From contig JAVKEJ010000030.1 in assembly GCA_040221475.1 (NCBI GenBank), forward strand, positions 20,701 to 84,700: 64,000 nt of DNA, read 5' to 3'. This stretch comes from WLXB01 sp040221475 (GTDB lineage Bacteria; Pseudomonadota; Alphaproteobacteria; Rhodospirillales; Rhodospirillaceae). Under the pieces are notes generated by a model. The model had not been told where the DNA came from. It worked only from the letters and a program-made list of their open reading frames with translations, and ran no database searches. The stretch's first letter is position 1, and every line of letters begins with the position of its first letter. The translations under genes were made by a program, and so were the position numbers. Shown here one piece after another: positions 25,813-34,249 of this stretch.

Positions 25813-26910
25813 TTGAAAAACCGTTTACAAAGATTTCTGAGCATTACCGCTGCGTTCTGGAACATAGGGTTATTTGGATTTATTGACCTCCACCAGAATC
25901 ACGCATTCGCGCAAAACAATGACCTTTTATTGTCTGACCCAATGTTCACAGAAGAAATGGTTCCGCTCTCTCGTGTTCCAAACTATCGGGACCGCATGCG
26001 TGAAATCATCGAAGAACTCGCTGACTATGCAGCAACACGCAATAAGAATTTTGCCATACTCGCACGTCCCGGCTTTGAGCTGTTAAGGTGGGACCAGCGC
26101 GAGTTCATTCTTGCCGAAGCGAAGAGGCAAGAAAACATGATGCTCCCCGAAGACGCGATTACGCCGTTAAAGGAGCCGATGCGCCGCTTCATACAAGCCA
26201 TTGATGGAATAGCGTTAAACGATCAATTCTGCGGCGAAGGCAGATCAACCGATGAACTCATGATCTACAAACGCATGGGAGTCTCATTGTTCTCAGTGGA
26301 GCATTGCGGCACGGAAGCTGCTGCGTTTGGAGCACTAGAGCAATCGAGTGTGGTAGGCATTGTCAGCCATGCCGATGCTGATGAGGCAGACATTTTTGGA
26401 GACATACCCAATCGGCGGCCTATGAACGAAAATTCCAATAATATTGAAACGTTGGATGATGTGCAGAACGTTCTGGTGGCCACTCAGAGCAGACCGCACG
26501 GATCTCGCGGAGACTGGCTGCTTGCCCTTAGTCAAACAAACTATGACGCCATTGTGATTGACGCCTTCTACAACGGCAAGGAAGCCCTCACGGAAGATGA
26601 AGTGCATAGCCTAAAATTTAAGGAGTTAGGCTCACGCCGGCTGGCCATAGCCTGGCTCGATATTTCTTATGCGTCAGACGACCGATACTACTGGGAGCGT
26701 GAATGGGAAGTGGGCAGTCCCAGTTGGATTGTCGGTCGTCATCCCGACCGGCCTGGAACCTACGCTGTTGAATATTGGCATCCCCGCTGGAAATCCATTC
26801 TCGGAACATACTTTAAGGGCTTAATGGACCTTGGATTCGATGGCGTTATTCTTAACGGAACAGACGCCTATTTGCGGTTTGAAGCGATGACGCCTCTCGA
26901 TCCGCTCTAA
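25813..26910 (+). CDS. Secreted TM1410/GH114-like putative glycoside hydrolase
   Basis: 365 residues from a TTG at 25813, chosen because GGAG lies eight bases upstream; another TTG at 25774 would overlap the oxidoreductase gene. The N-terminus is a Sec signal (LQRFLSITAAFWN...HNHAFAQ). The mature part has family landmarks of the MJ1477/TM1410 group related to endo-alpha-1,4-polygalactosaminidases: FAILARPGFELL, YDAIVIDAFYNG, LAIAWLDISYASDDRYYWE and LGFDGVILNGTDAY. These form a TIM barrel with Asp/Glu catalytic candidates. Homologous domains in PelA act on galactosaminoglycan, so a periplasmic or secreted polysaccharide hydrolase is likely. No polysaccharide locus adjoins. Confidence 0.72.
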   Translation: MKNRLQRFLSITAAFWNIGLFGFIDLHQNHAFAQNNDLLLSDPMFTEEMVPLSRVPNYRDRMREIIEELADYAATRNKNFAILARPGFELLRWDQREFILAEAKRQENMMLPEDAITPLKEPMRRFIQAIDGIALNDQFCGEGRSTDELMIYKRMGVSLFSVEHCGTEAAAFGALEQSSVVGIVSHADADEADIFGDIPNRRPMNENSNNIETLDDVQNVLVATQSRPHGSRGDWLLALSQTNYDAIVIDAFYNGKEALTEDEVHSLKFKELGSRRLAIAWLDISYASDDRYYWEREWEVGSPSWIVGRHPDRPGTYAVEYWHPRWKSILGTYFKGLMDLGFDGVILNGTDAYLRFEAMTPLDPL

Positions 26911-26918
26911 ACGCAGGA

Positions 26919-27401
26919 TCAGCCTTGAACCTTAGCGATAACCGCATCAAGGGCGCGCAACAGTCGGTCGCCCGCTTTGCCGCCATCCCCATCCATCCGA
27001 TCCACAATGATCAGTTTAAGAGTGTCGATATGAACCTTTACGACCTGAAGCTGTGGCGCGGTTAAGGTGCCGGGGATGGACTCAATAAACTTAGCCAGTT
27101 GGTTCCCCACCGCCGTCATCAATGGATAGCCAAAACTGCCGCCCTGGCCTTTGATATCATGGGCATAACCATGAAGGTCTTCTTTGGCTTCATTTGCTGA
27201 GGCGGGGTCCGATACAGCCTTTTCATAGGCCGCCTGAAGGGCTGCAAGATCGTCTTTCACCCATTCCAGGTAATCCTCTGACATCTCGCCGATCGCAAGC
27301 TCCGCCTGCGCTAAGGCTGACGCATCTACAGACGAAGCATCTATGGTCACTTTGTTCTTAAGAGTGTTCGGTGGATAGATGTACTCGGGTTCTTGAGCCA
27401 T
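26919..27401 (-). CDS. Histidine phosphotransfer (Hpt) domain protein
   Basis: 160 residues, soluble. The segment LHGYAHDIKGQGGSFGYPLM contains the H-x-x-KGxG pattern of Hpt domains, in which the histidine carries the phosphoryl group between response-regulator and kinase domains. Helices before and after it fit a four-helix bundle. There is no kinase or receiver domain in this protein or its neighbours, so its partners are encoded elsewhere. It is convergent with the GH114-like gene. The family call rests mainly on the single motif. Confidence 0.75.
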   Translation of the reverse strand: MAQEPEYIYPPNTLKNKVTIDASSVDASALAQAELAIGEMSEDYLEWVKDDLAALQAAYEKAVSDPASANEAKEDLHGYAHDIKGQGGSFGYPLMTAVGNQLAKFIESIPGTLTAPQLQVVKVHIDTLKLIIVDRMDGDGGKAGDRLLRALDAVIAKVQG

Positions 27402-27529
27402 TTAGGCACCTTATTACAAGACAAAACCAAACGCTGCAGCAGCGTCCGACAAGAGCTACCAATAGTAGCTGTTATTCTGGAGATTCCCAAACTCTAAGCG
27501 CGACCAGTATAGCCCCAAATTCTCTATGG

Positions 27530-28927
27530 TTAAAACAGGAAGAACGCAGCAAGAGCGAGGAACACAAAGAAGCCCACCACATCTGTCACAGTGGTCAGAA
27601 AAACTGCAGAAGACGTGGCAGGGTCGATGTTGAATTTGTTGAGCGCTATGGGAATGGTTATGCCTGCAAACCCCGCAACCAGCATATTCACCACCATGGC
27701 CGCGGCAATCACCAACGCCAATCCAACATCTTGAAACCACACATAGGCCACAAGCCCCGCAAGCACGGCGAACAAGCAACCATTGATCAGCCCCGCCAAG
27801 ACTTCCTTGCCGATAATCCGGGTTGCATTGCTGGCATCAAGGTCTTTGGTCGCAAGGCTTCGAACGGCGACCGTGAGTGTCTGCGTCCCCGCATTTCCGC
27901 CCATGGATGCAACAATCGGCATTAACACCGCAAGCGCCACCAAGCGCTCGATTGTTGGTTGAAACCAGCCAATGACAATCGAGGCTGCAATTGCGGTGAG
28001 CAAATTCAACACCAGCCATGACACGCGGCCCCGTACGGTCGCCAATACGGCACCATACAGATTGCTGTCTGACACCCCTGCCAGTTTGAAGATATCTTCT
28101 TCCGCTTCTTCGCCGATAACATCGACGATATCATCAATCGTGATCTGCCCAATAAGTCTGCCAGACTTCTCAACAACTGGTGCCGTAACAAGGTCGCGTT
28201 GGCGGAAGAGATAAGCAACGTCTTCACGGTCCATATCTGGTGTGATGATTTCCATGCCTACGTTAACAATATCGCGCATCTGCACCGGACGGCGTGATCT
28301 GACGAGGCGGTTGAGGTCAACAAGGCCAACAGGCCGGTGGCGCGGGTCAACCACGAAAACCACATAGAACTCATCTGGCAAGCTGCGGGCGGCGCGCAAA
28401 TAATCGATTGTTTCACCAACAGTCCAGTAATCTGGCACTGAGACCAGTTCCCGTTGGATGAGACGCCCGGCCGTTTCTTCGCCATAGGCAAGACTGGCCT
28501 CAATTTGCATCCGGTCCGCTGCCGGAAGTTTGGCAAAGACAGCTTCCCTTTGCGCTGGCGAGAGCAGACCCGCAATATAAACCGCTTCGTCAGAATCCAG
28601 TTGCGCCAGGGCAGACGCAAAATCATCGAAGCCCATGGCATGCATGACATTGTCACGAACCGAGTCATTAAGCTCGGTTAAGACCTCTGGATTGAATTGA
28701 TCCTTAAGCGTCTCGACAAGCTGCCGACAGGTTTTTGGCTCAAGGTGCTCCAGCAAATCCGCCAGATCGGCAGGATGAAGATCAACAACAAGTTTCCTGA
28801 CTCGCTTCTTTTTTTTCTGAAGAAGCGCATCCTCAACCTCATCAACGAAAGCCGGATGGAGGCCGAAGGTTTCATCTAAGGAGTCAGGATCGTCTTGGAT
28901 ACTTTTATGATAAACGGTCTGAACCAT
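27530..28927 (-). CDS. mgtE: Magnesium transporter MgtE
   Basis: 465 residues. The cytoplasmic N domain (residues about 30-130, with LHPADLADLLEHLEPKTC) is followed by two CBS domains (LPDEFYVVFVVDPRHRPVGL and DLVTAPVVEKSGRLIGQITI). Five C-terminal membrane helices carry the pore signature MPIVASMGGNAGTQTLTVAVRSLA. MgtE is a dimeric Mg2+ channel gated by Mg2+ binding to the cytoplasmic domains. It is monocistronic here. No Mg2+ riboswitch is evident in the 86-base upstream gap. Confidence 0.96.
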   Translation of the reverse strand: MVQTVYHKSIQDDPDSLDETFGLHPAFVDEVEDALLQKKKKRVRKLVVDLHPADLADLLEHLEPKTCRQLVETLKDQFNPEVLTELNDSVRDNVMHAMGFDDFASALAQLDSDEAVYIAGLLSPAQREAVFAKLPAADRMQIEASLAYGEETAGRLIQRELVSVPDYWTVGETIDYLRAARSLPDEFYVVFVVDPRHRPVGLVDLNRLVRSRRPVQMRDIVNVGMEIITPDMDREDVAYLFRQRDLVTAPVVEKSGRLIGQITIDDIVDVIGEEAEEDIFKLAGVSDSNLYGAVLATVRGRVSWLVLNLLTAIAASIVIGWFQPTIERLVALAVLMPIVASMGGNAGTQTLTVAVRSLATKDLDASNATRIIGKEVLAGLINGCLFAVLAGLVAYVWFQDVGLALVIAAAMVVNMLVAGFAGITIPIALNKFNIDPATSSAVFLTTVTDVVGFFVFLALAAFFLF

Positions 28928-29013
28928 GTGCCACCTCAGTACTCCGAGCGGAATACTTTATTTATTCATAGACAATTTGAATTAAGCTGAACTGAGCCTA
29001 AAGACATTGGAAC

Positions 29014-29460
29014 TTACTGGTCGTCTAACACATAAATAACGATCAGATGCCCATCGGGATCAATAAAAGCCGACTCTCTGCCTTTCGCTGTGCCATCGGG
29101 ATTTGGAAGAATTTGTGGTGGAACAACCTCTAAACCGGCAGCAGCCACTTTCTCAAGAACAGCATCGAATTCTGGACAATTGATGACAGCAGCGACCATA
29201 CGCGGCACCGGCATCGGCGGCAATGTGATGCCCTTCACTTCCGTTAATGCCATCGTGCGCTCTTGGCTTTTAGAATTGAGCGTTGCAAATCGCAACTTGG
29301 CTTCTTTTGGAAATGTAAAAACTGGATACGAGTATGAATCCTCGTCCGAGACTTTCTGGTAATCAATGGTGAAGCCCAGAATATCACAGTAAATTGCCAG
29401 CGACCTGTCCAAGTCAGAGACACATAGATTTATTCTCTTAAATGTGGGTGAATTCGTCAT
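29014..29460 (-). CDS. VOC-family (glyoxalase/dioxygenase fold) protein
   Basis: 148 residues with two beta-alpha-beta-beta-beta units. It opens FKRINLCVSDLDRSLAIYCDILGF and closes GRESAFIDPDGHLIVIYVLDDQ. This is the vicinal oxygen chelate fold used by glyoxalases, extradiol dioxygenases and antibiotic-binding proteins. The usual first metal-ligand histidine is replaced (NLCVSD), so activity as a classical glyoxalase is doubtful. It is divergent from the exported Rossmann pair and may serve the same pathway. Confidence 0.8.
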   Translation of the reverse strand: MTNSPTFKRINLCVSDLDRSLAIYCDILGFTIDYQKVSDEDSYSYPVFTFPKEAKLRFATLNSKSQERTMALTEVKGITLPPMPVPRMVAAVINCPEFDAVLEKVAAAGLEVVPPQILPNPDGTAKGRESAFIDPDGHLIVIYVLDDQ

Positions 29461-29609
29461 AGACTACCTCCTGCTGGGGCTTTTTGGCTTACATGCTGGC
29501 AATACGCAGCTTTCCAAATGCCTGATGAATAATGGAGTCGCAATTGAAAGAAGATGCAGACTAAAGCCTAAAAGGGCCGATTGGAAACAGTCAAACAGGT
29601 ATCTAAATT

Positions 29610-30353
29610 ATGAAAATATCCCATAGACTCTTTGCACTTTGCATGGCTGCCGTATTCTTTAGCAGCCCGTCTCAAGCTGAAAAGGCTTTGGTGTTCGGCG
29701 CAACCGGTCAACTGGGCGTGCGCGTTGTCAAACTGCTTCTTGAAGACGGACACCATGTGACAGCTTTCGTGAGAGACTCATCAGACAGATCGCCACTGAG
29801 CGGGCTCGAGGTCACCTATGCCGTTGGCGACATGATGGACCGTGACAGCGTCGCGGCGGCCTTCGAAGGCCAAGATTTTGATGTCGTCATAAACACGGCC
29901 CGTGCTCCAACCGACCTGAAAGATTTTTATAAACTGAGCAGCACTTTCATTGGCGAAGCGGCGCACGCGAATGGCGTAAAGCAGATCATTCATCATGGCG
30001 CTGTGGGCGCAGGGTCCAACATGGCGCTCCATCCGAATGTGCCCTGGGATCGTGTTCCAGCGCTCGTACCGCGTATGATGGACCATGGTGTTGCGGAAGA
30101 AGTCTTTTTTTCCGTCGGCGTCCCTACAACCATTATCCGCAACAGCCGTGTCTGGCCCGATGACACACCCGCGACCGGCAACGCCATGCTAACCGAAGAC
30201 CGTAGAGTGCTGACACCGATCACCAGGATCGATCTGGCGCGCTTTACAATGGACTGTTTGCTAAACCAGACGTGTTACGGCAAAGTATATCACAATCGAG
30301 ACGATAGCCTAACCTGGCCACCACCCAGCTTTTTAGAAGGAGCAGAAGAATGA
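29610..30353 (+). CDS. Exported NAD(P)-binding atypical SDR (NmrA-like), first copy
   Basis: 247 residues. The first 23 form a clear Sec signal peptide (HRLFALCMAAVFFSSPSQA). The mature chain starts directly with the first Rossmann strand and the dinucleotide motif FGATGQLG, followed by TAFVRDSSDRS, as in NmrA/atypical SDR proteins. Only two cysteines remain in the mature chain, in CLLNQTC near the C-terminus, at the place matching CMDNPEC in the next gene. Its stop overlaps the start of that paralogue by four bases. Substrate is unknown. Export of an NAD(P)-type enzyme is unusual; it may carry a tightly bound cofactor or have a non-redox role. Confidence 0.78.
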   Translation: MKISHRLFALCMAAVFFSSPSQAEKALVFGATGQLGVRVVKLLLEDGHHVTAFVRDSSDRSPLSGLEVTYAVGDMMDRDSVAAAFEGQDFDVVINTARAPTDLKDFYKLSSTFIGEAAHANGVKQIIHHGAVGAGSNMALHPNVPWDRVPALVPRMMDHGVAEEVFFSVGVPTTIIRNSRVWPDDTPATGNAMLTEDRRVLTPITRIDLARFTMDCLLNQTCYGKVYHNRDDSLTWPPPSFLEGAEE

Positions 30354-31096
30354 CCAACGGACGTAGAGTTTTTGCCCTTCTAGGTAGCCTCTTCGGACTG
30401 ATGACCTCCGCTCAAGCTGACGGCGTGATGGTCTTTGGCGCAACTGGGCAACTCGGCGCTCCGCATGTCGAGCAACTTCTAGAAAAAGGCGAGACGGTCA
30501 TCGCTTTTGTCCGGCCAACATCAGATAAGTCCCGGCTCGACGGGTTTAATGTGCAATATGCCATCGGCGACCTGCTGGATGCGGCATCCGTGCGCGCAGC
30601 CATGGAACAGTACAACCCCCGCGTCGTGATCGATACATCCGCGCGGCGTGGAGGCATGATGACCCGTGACCAACCGTTTTACGCGGACGCCATGCGTAAC
30701 ATCGTAGACGCAGCAACAGTAACGGGCGTTGAGCAGATCATCATTCATAGCTCAGTCGGCGTCCGCGGCAGTGCAAAGAAACTCTTGGAAGAGCAATTCG
30801 GGTACGACACCGAAAGCCCTAATATCCGAGACAAAGGAGAAGCTGAGATCGCACTGGAAAACAGCGGAGTCGGCTATACGATTATCCGCAACGGACTCCT
30901 TGATCCAGAACCCGCCGCCCCCACGGGATCAGCATACTTAACTGAGGATATGAATAGCTTTAGTCGCATCACACGAACAGATCTAGCGACGTTGTCGTTA
31001 AGCTGTATGGATAACCCAGAATGCATGGGTAAAATCTATCATGCGCAAGACGACAGCCTAAAGGGGCCGCGGCCTGAGAGCGGTGACGGAGAGTAA
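30350..31096 (+). CDS. Exported NAD(P)-binding atypical SDR (NmrA-like), second copy
   Basis: 248 residues and a tandem paralogue of the preceding gene, with the same layout. A signal peptide (RRVFALLGSLFGLMTSAQA) is cleaved just before VMVFGATGQLGAPHVEQLLEKG. Shared later segments include IIRNGLLDPEPAAPTGSAYLTED and GKIYHAQDDSL, parallel to GNAMLTED and GKVYHNRDDSL in copy one. The mature chain again has only two cysteines, in CMDNPEC. The two genes overlap by four bases and are evidently an operon. No catalytic YxxxK is obvious, as is common in atypical SDRs. Confidence 0.78.
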   Translation: MTNGRRVFALLGSLFGLMTSAQADGVMVFGATGQLGAPHVEQLLEKGETVIAFVRPTSDKSRLDGFNVQYAIGDLLDAASVRAAMEQYNPRVVIDTSARRGGMMTRDQPFYADAMRNIVDAATVTGVEQIIIHSSVGVRGSAKKLLEEQFGYDTESPNIRDKGEAEIALENSGVGYTIIRNGLLDPEPAAPTGSAYLTEDMNSFSRITRTDLATLSLSCMDNPECMGKIYHAQDDSLKGPRPESGDGE

Positions 31097-31116
31097 AGCA
31101 GACCCTGTTTGCCGGT

Positions 31117-32085
31117 TTAGTTGCCTGTGATGATGTACATACGCACCGTTTGTGCATTCAACGGTGCCCATTCTTCAAAGCCGCGCCAATACCCGTACTT
31201 AGGCCGCAGTTCATCAATGGCTTTGGCGATTACAGCATCCGCGTAGCGCTCCCCTTGCGCAATTACACCCTCAACAGACTCTGATGGTGGTTCAACGGTT
31301 TCAGCTTCCGCTTTGATGAGAGCCTGTTCCATATCAAGAAAGTAGTTGAGATAATTCTCGATCCATATCGCTGGCCCTGGGCCACTGTGCCCGCCAACAA
31401 CCCAATCAACATCCAGTTTTGACGCTCCGCGAAGGGACTGAATATATCCATGGACATTTGTGTCCGGCAGCGTGCGATAGGGAACAATACCTATTTCGAG
31501 CGTATCGACAAAAACAAGAACACGCCCAATCCCGGCCTCAAAAGACAACGCGATATTCGAGTCCCCATGATTGGGGCCAAAGTAATGAACCCCCACCGAC
31601 TGACCCGGGATAGAAATCGTATCGCCATCATTTACAAGCTGGTCCGGCTTGGGCACATCAGGATCACCGCGACGTTGCAATGATTCCAAGGTGCCAGGAT
31701 GGGCATACACTGTGGCGTCTGGAGACAAGACATCAGCACCGACAATATGATCACGATGATCATGGCTATAGACGATCTTCGTAATAGGGGCATCTGTAAC
31801 AGATGCCACCGCTTTACGGTACAGCGCGGCGACCTCATTGCTTATCGGATCAACCGCTAGAACTTCTCCGTCACCGACAACAAACGGGCTTACATAAAAG
31901 CCAGGCCACCAACGGAACAGGTACACACCCTTGCCAAGGTCTTCGACAGACCATGTGTTGTCATCGCTACGTGAGACTTCATTTGGGGTGTACGTTTGCG
32001 CGCCTACCTGCTCGGAGAGAAACAAAGTCGCTCCAAAGCAAAACACGAGACTCAGACTAAGCACTCTCAAAAAAATCAACATCAT
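31117..32085 (-). CDS. Exported metallo-beta-lactamase-fold hydrolase
   Basis: About 322 residues from an ATG preceded by GAGAG; a TTG five codons earlier also opens the frame. A Sec signal ends near VGAQ-TYT. Metal ligands are visible in YSHDHRDHIVGADVL (HxHxDH), HFGPNHGDSNIAL and VVGGHSGPG. This is the MBL fold seen in diverse hydrolases including lactonases and alkylsulfatase relatives. A C-terminal helical part includes RYADAVIAKAIDELRPKYG. It lies about 50 bases after the Tat-type SDR gene on the same strand and is probably co-transcribed with it. Substrate is unknown. Confidence 0.83.
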   Translation of the reverse strand: MMLIFLRVLSLSLVFCFGATLFLSEQVGAQTYTPNEVSRSDDNTWSVEDLGKGVYLFRWWPGFYVSPFVVGDGEVLAVDPISNEVAALYRKAVASVTDAPITKIVYSHDHRDHIVGADVLSPDATVYAHPGTLESLQRRGDPDVPKPDQLVNDGDTISIPGQSVGVHYFGPNHGDSNIALSFEAGIGRVLVFVDTLEIGIVPYRTLPDTNVHGYIQSLRGASKLDVDWVVGGHSGPGPAIWIENYLNYFLDMEQALIKAEAETVEPPSESVEGVIAQGERYADAVIAKAIDELRPKYGYWRGFEEWAPLNAQTVRMYIITGN

Positions 32086-32136
32086 TTTTCTCTCTAACAA
32101 CGCATCTAAATATACCGACCGCTAAAATTCTGCCGT

Positions 32137-33060
32137 TTAGAATGGCGCAATCTCAAGAGGGCTTGTGTGAAACCGTTCAATAACGCCACGCTCAAAACCT
32201 TGAGGATCCTTGATAATGTTTGCTTTCATAGCCGCCGACCCCGCCCCTGCAAACACGTCTGTATCTCCACGCTCCATGGCGTCTAACACTTCATGAGCAT
32301 GAGCATGAGCAACAGGCGATATCCCTCCTTCATATCCTGGAGGGGACATCCTGGTTTGCACGCCGCCTGTGTACACACCTGAGACAATGATTGGCTCGCG
32401 GTCGAGTTCGGCTCGAAGGCCAGCCGTCATGATGGCTGCAGATGCCTTCGACATGCTGTAACTGGTATACTCAGGTAAACAAAACCAAGCTCCCACGGAC
32501 AGAATGTTTGTGATCGCCCCACCACCATTCTTCAACATGATCGGAATGAAAAGACGGGCGATTTCTGCTGGAGACCAGCAGTTTGTTTGCATCACAAACT
32601 TTGCATCATCGAGCGACGACGCACTATAGATGCGACGCTGCTCAGCTGTAAAACTGCCAGGTGTCCCAGCATTATTAATCAACCACGTCACGTCAGTCGC
32701 CCGGGCTGCGGTGGCCTGCCGCTGTTCTACGTTATTAACGTCTAGCTCAAGACCAACCACCCGAGCCGGGTCCAGGGCAACGATGGCTGGAAGATTTTCT
32801 GCGTTACGTGCCGTTGCGTAAACCCGCTTAGCCCCGCGCTCTAACAAAACTTCGACAAACCCTTTTCCGATCCCCCGGTTTGAACCGGTCACCAACACGA
32901 CAGCCCCCTCCACCTGAGCTTTTTTCTTGGAGACGTCCAGTTGCGACGTTTCGTCCAACATATCAGCCGGCACCGGCGCCACTGGCTGAGCTTGTGCCTG
33001 CGTCACCATCGCGCCCAAAACCGAAGCTGCTCCTCCGCCAAGCAATTGACGTCTCTTCAT
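32137..33060 (-). CDS. Tat-exported short-chain dehydrogenase/reductase
   Basis: 307 residues. The N-terminus KRRQLLGGGAASVLGAMVTQAQAQ is a twin-arginine signal, suggesting export after folding with cofactor bound. The SDR core is complete: VVLVTGSNRGIGKGF (cofactor motif, residues about 55-68), NNAG (about 129), a serine in LSVGAWF, and the catalytic YSMSK (Tyr201, Lys205). It reduces or oxidises an unknown alcohol or ketone. It precedes the exported MBL-fold gene. A CRP-type palindrome lies about 165 bases upstream of the start. Confidence 0.85.
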   Translation of the reverse strand: MKRRQLLGGGAASVLGAMVTQAQAQPVAPVPADMLDETSQLDVSKKKAQVEGAVVLVTGSNRGIGKGFVEVLLERGAKRVYATARNAENLPAIVALDPARVVGLELDVNNVEQRQATAARATDVTWLINNAGTPGSFTAEQRRIYSASSLDDAKFVMQTNCWSPAEIARLFIPIMLKNGGGAITNILSVGAWFCLPEYTSYSMSKASAAIMTAGLRAELDREPIIVSGVYTGGVQTRMSPPGYEGGISPVAHAHAHEVLDAMERGDTDVFAGAGSAAMKANIIKDPQGFERGVIERFHTSPLEIAPF

Positions 33061-33225
33061 GCTACCCCACGATTCTGTTGAAATGGACCGATCTCTCGTT
33101 GTGACTAATTGTGCTTACACTATTGTCATATGACTTAAGTTCAGTTCTCAGACTAAGTCAAAGCGGATAGAGACATTACCCATCCTATCTGTGACAATAG
33201 ATGCAATAAATTACTCGACGTAGAG

Positions 33226-33241
33226 TGTGACAATGGTCACG
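33226..33241. promoter_or_regulatory. CRP/FNR-family operator candidate
   Basis: TGTGA-CAATGG-TCACG matches the CRP consensus TGTGA-N6-TCACA at 9 of 10 fixed positions. Two more TGTGAC half-sites occur nearer the SDR gene (33100 and 33190), together with a GTCATATGAC palindrome at 33125-33134. It lies between tRNA-Leu and the minus-strand SDR-MBL pair and is likely to act on the latter. Confidence 0.45.
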
Positions 33242-33335
33242 ACAACTCAACCAAGAAACAACCTCAGTGCTACTGGTCAGCCACCAGCTGGTTTTCCACC
33301 CTATGCGCTTAGTTTGGGGATATGCACTTGAAGGA

Positions 33336-33422
33336 TGGTGCGGTCGAGAGGACTTGAACCTCCACGGGATTTCTCCCACAGCGACCTCAACGCTGCGCGT
33401 CTACCAATTCCGCCACGACCGC
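33336..33422 (-). tRNA. tRNA-Leu (GAG anticodon)
   Basis: The minus strand gives an 87-base class II tRNA with a long variable arm. The acceptor is GCGGTCG with CGACCGC and an encoded CCA. The anticodon loop TTGAGGT has GAG in the middle, and the T arm is GGAGGTTCAAGTCCTCT. Confidence 0.96.
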
Positions 33423-33554
33423 ATCTGGGCAAGGAGCCCGGCAGGTTCAATTACCCACCCGAGGAAGCTGGGGGATAGCAAAAGCCAGGGGTAAGCGCAA
33501 GTAGCCATGTGAATTGCTACTGTTGCTGGCTGAAATGCAGGCTATAAAAGGCTT

Positions 33555-34244
33555 ATGTTAGACCAACGCACCGTCCAGTTTCGTATTAGTCAAGGGCTCA
33601 TCCCCTATGAGCAAGCCGTCGAAGAGATGGAGGCTCGGGTGGCCGCAATTTACGACGGTCAGGCCGCAGAGCTCGTCTGGTTCCTGGAGCACCCCCCGCT
33701 TTATACAGCAGGAACCAGCGCCCAGGCCGCAGACCTTCTGACCCCGGACCGCTTTCCGGTCTTCAAAGCGGGTCGTGGCGGTCAATATACCTATCACGGA
33801 CCGGGCCAACGGGTGGCCTATGTGCTGCTTGATCTGCGCCATTATGGGCAAGATGTTCGCGCCTATGTTCAAAGCTTGGAAGCCTGGATCATTGCCTCCT
33901 TGGAGAAGTTTGAAATCACTGGAGAGACCCGATGCGATAGAATCGGGATTTGGGTTCAGCGGCAAAACGCCCAAGCAGATTCGATATTGCCAGCGGGAGA
34001 AGATAAGATCGGGGCGATTGGTGTTCGGCTGCGCCGCTGGATAACGTTCCATGGGGTAGCGCTTAATATTGCTCCTGACCTTTCACATTTTGATGGAATT
34101 GTGCCCTGCGGGGTAACGCAGCATGGCGTGACGTCGATGGCAGCGTTGGGCAAAAACATCACTATGGATGAGGTCGATCAGACGTTAAAAAAAGCCTTTG
34201 AAGATGAGTTTAGAGTGACGCTTGAAAATGAGCCCTCACGTTAA
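33555..34244 (+). CDS. lipB: Octanoyl-[acyl-carrier-protein]:protein octanoyltransferase
   Basis: 229 residues. It transfers octanoyl from ACP to lipoyl domains, the first step of lipoate synthesis. The motif GRGGQYTYHGPGQRVAYVLLDL, the catalytic lysine (Lys151, in KIGAIGVRL) and cysteine (Cys185, in IVPCGV) are all present, followed by TQHGVTSM. Length is normal. lipA is not adjacent. It is monocistronic, just downstream of and divergent from tRNA-Leu. Confidence 0.96.
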   Translation: MLDQRTVQFRISQGLIPYEQAVEEMEARVAAIYDGQAAELVWFLEHPPLYTAGTSAQAADLLTPDRFPVFKAGRGGQYTYHGPGQRVAYVLLDLRHYGQDVRAYVQSLEAWIIASLEKFEITGETRCDRIGIWVQRQNAQADSILPAGEDKIGAIGVRLRRWITFHGVALNIAPDLSHFDGIVPCGVTQHGVTSMAALGKNITMDEVDQTLKKAFEDEFRVTLENEPSR

Positions 34245-34249
34245 TCGGC

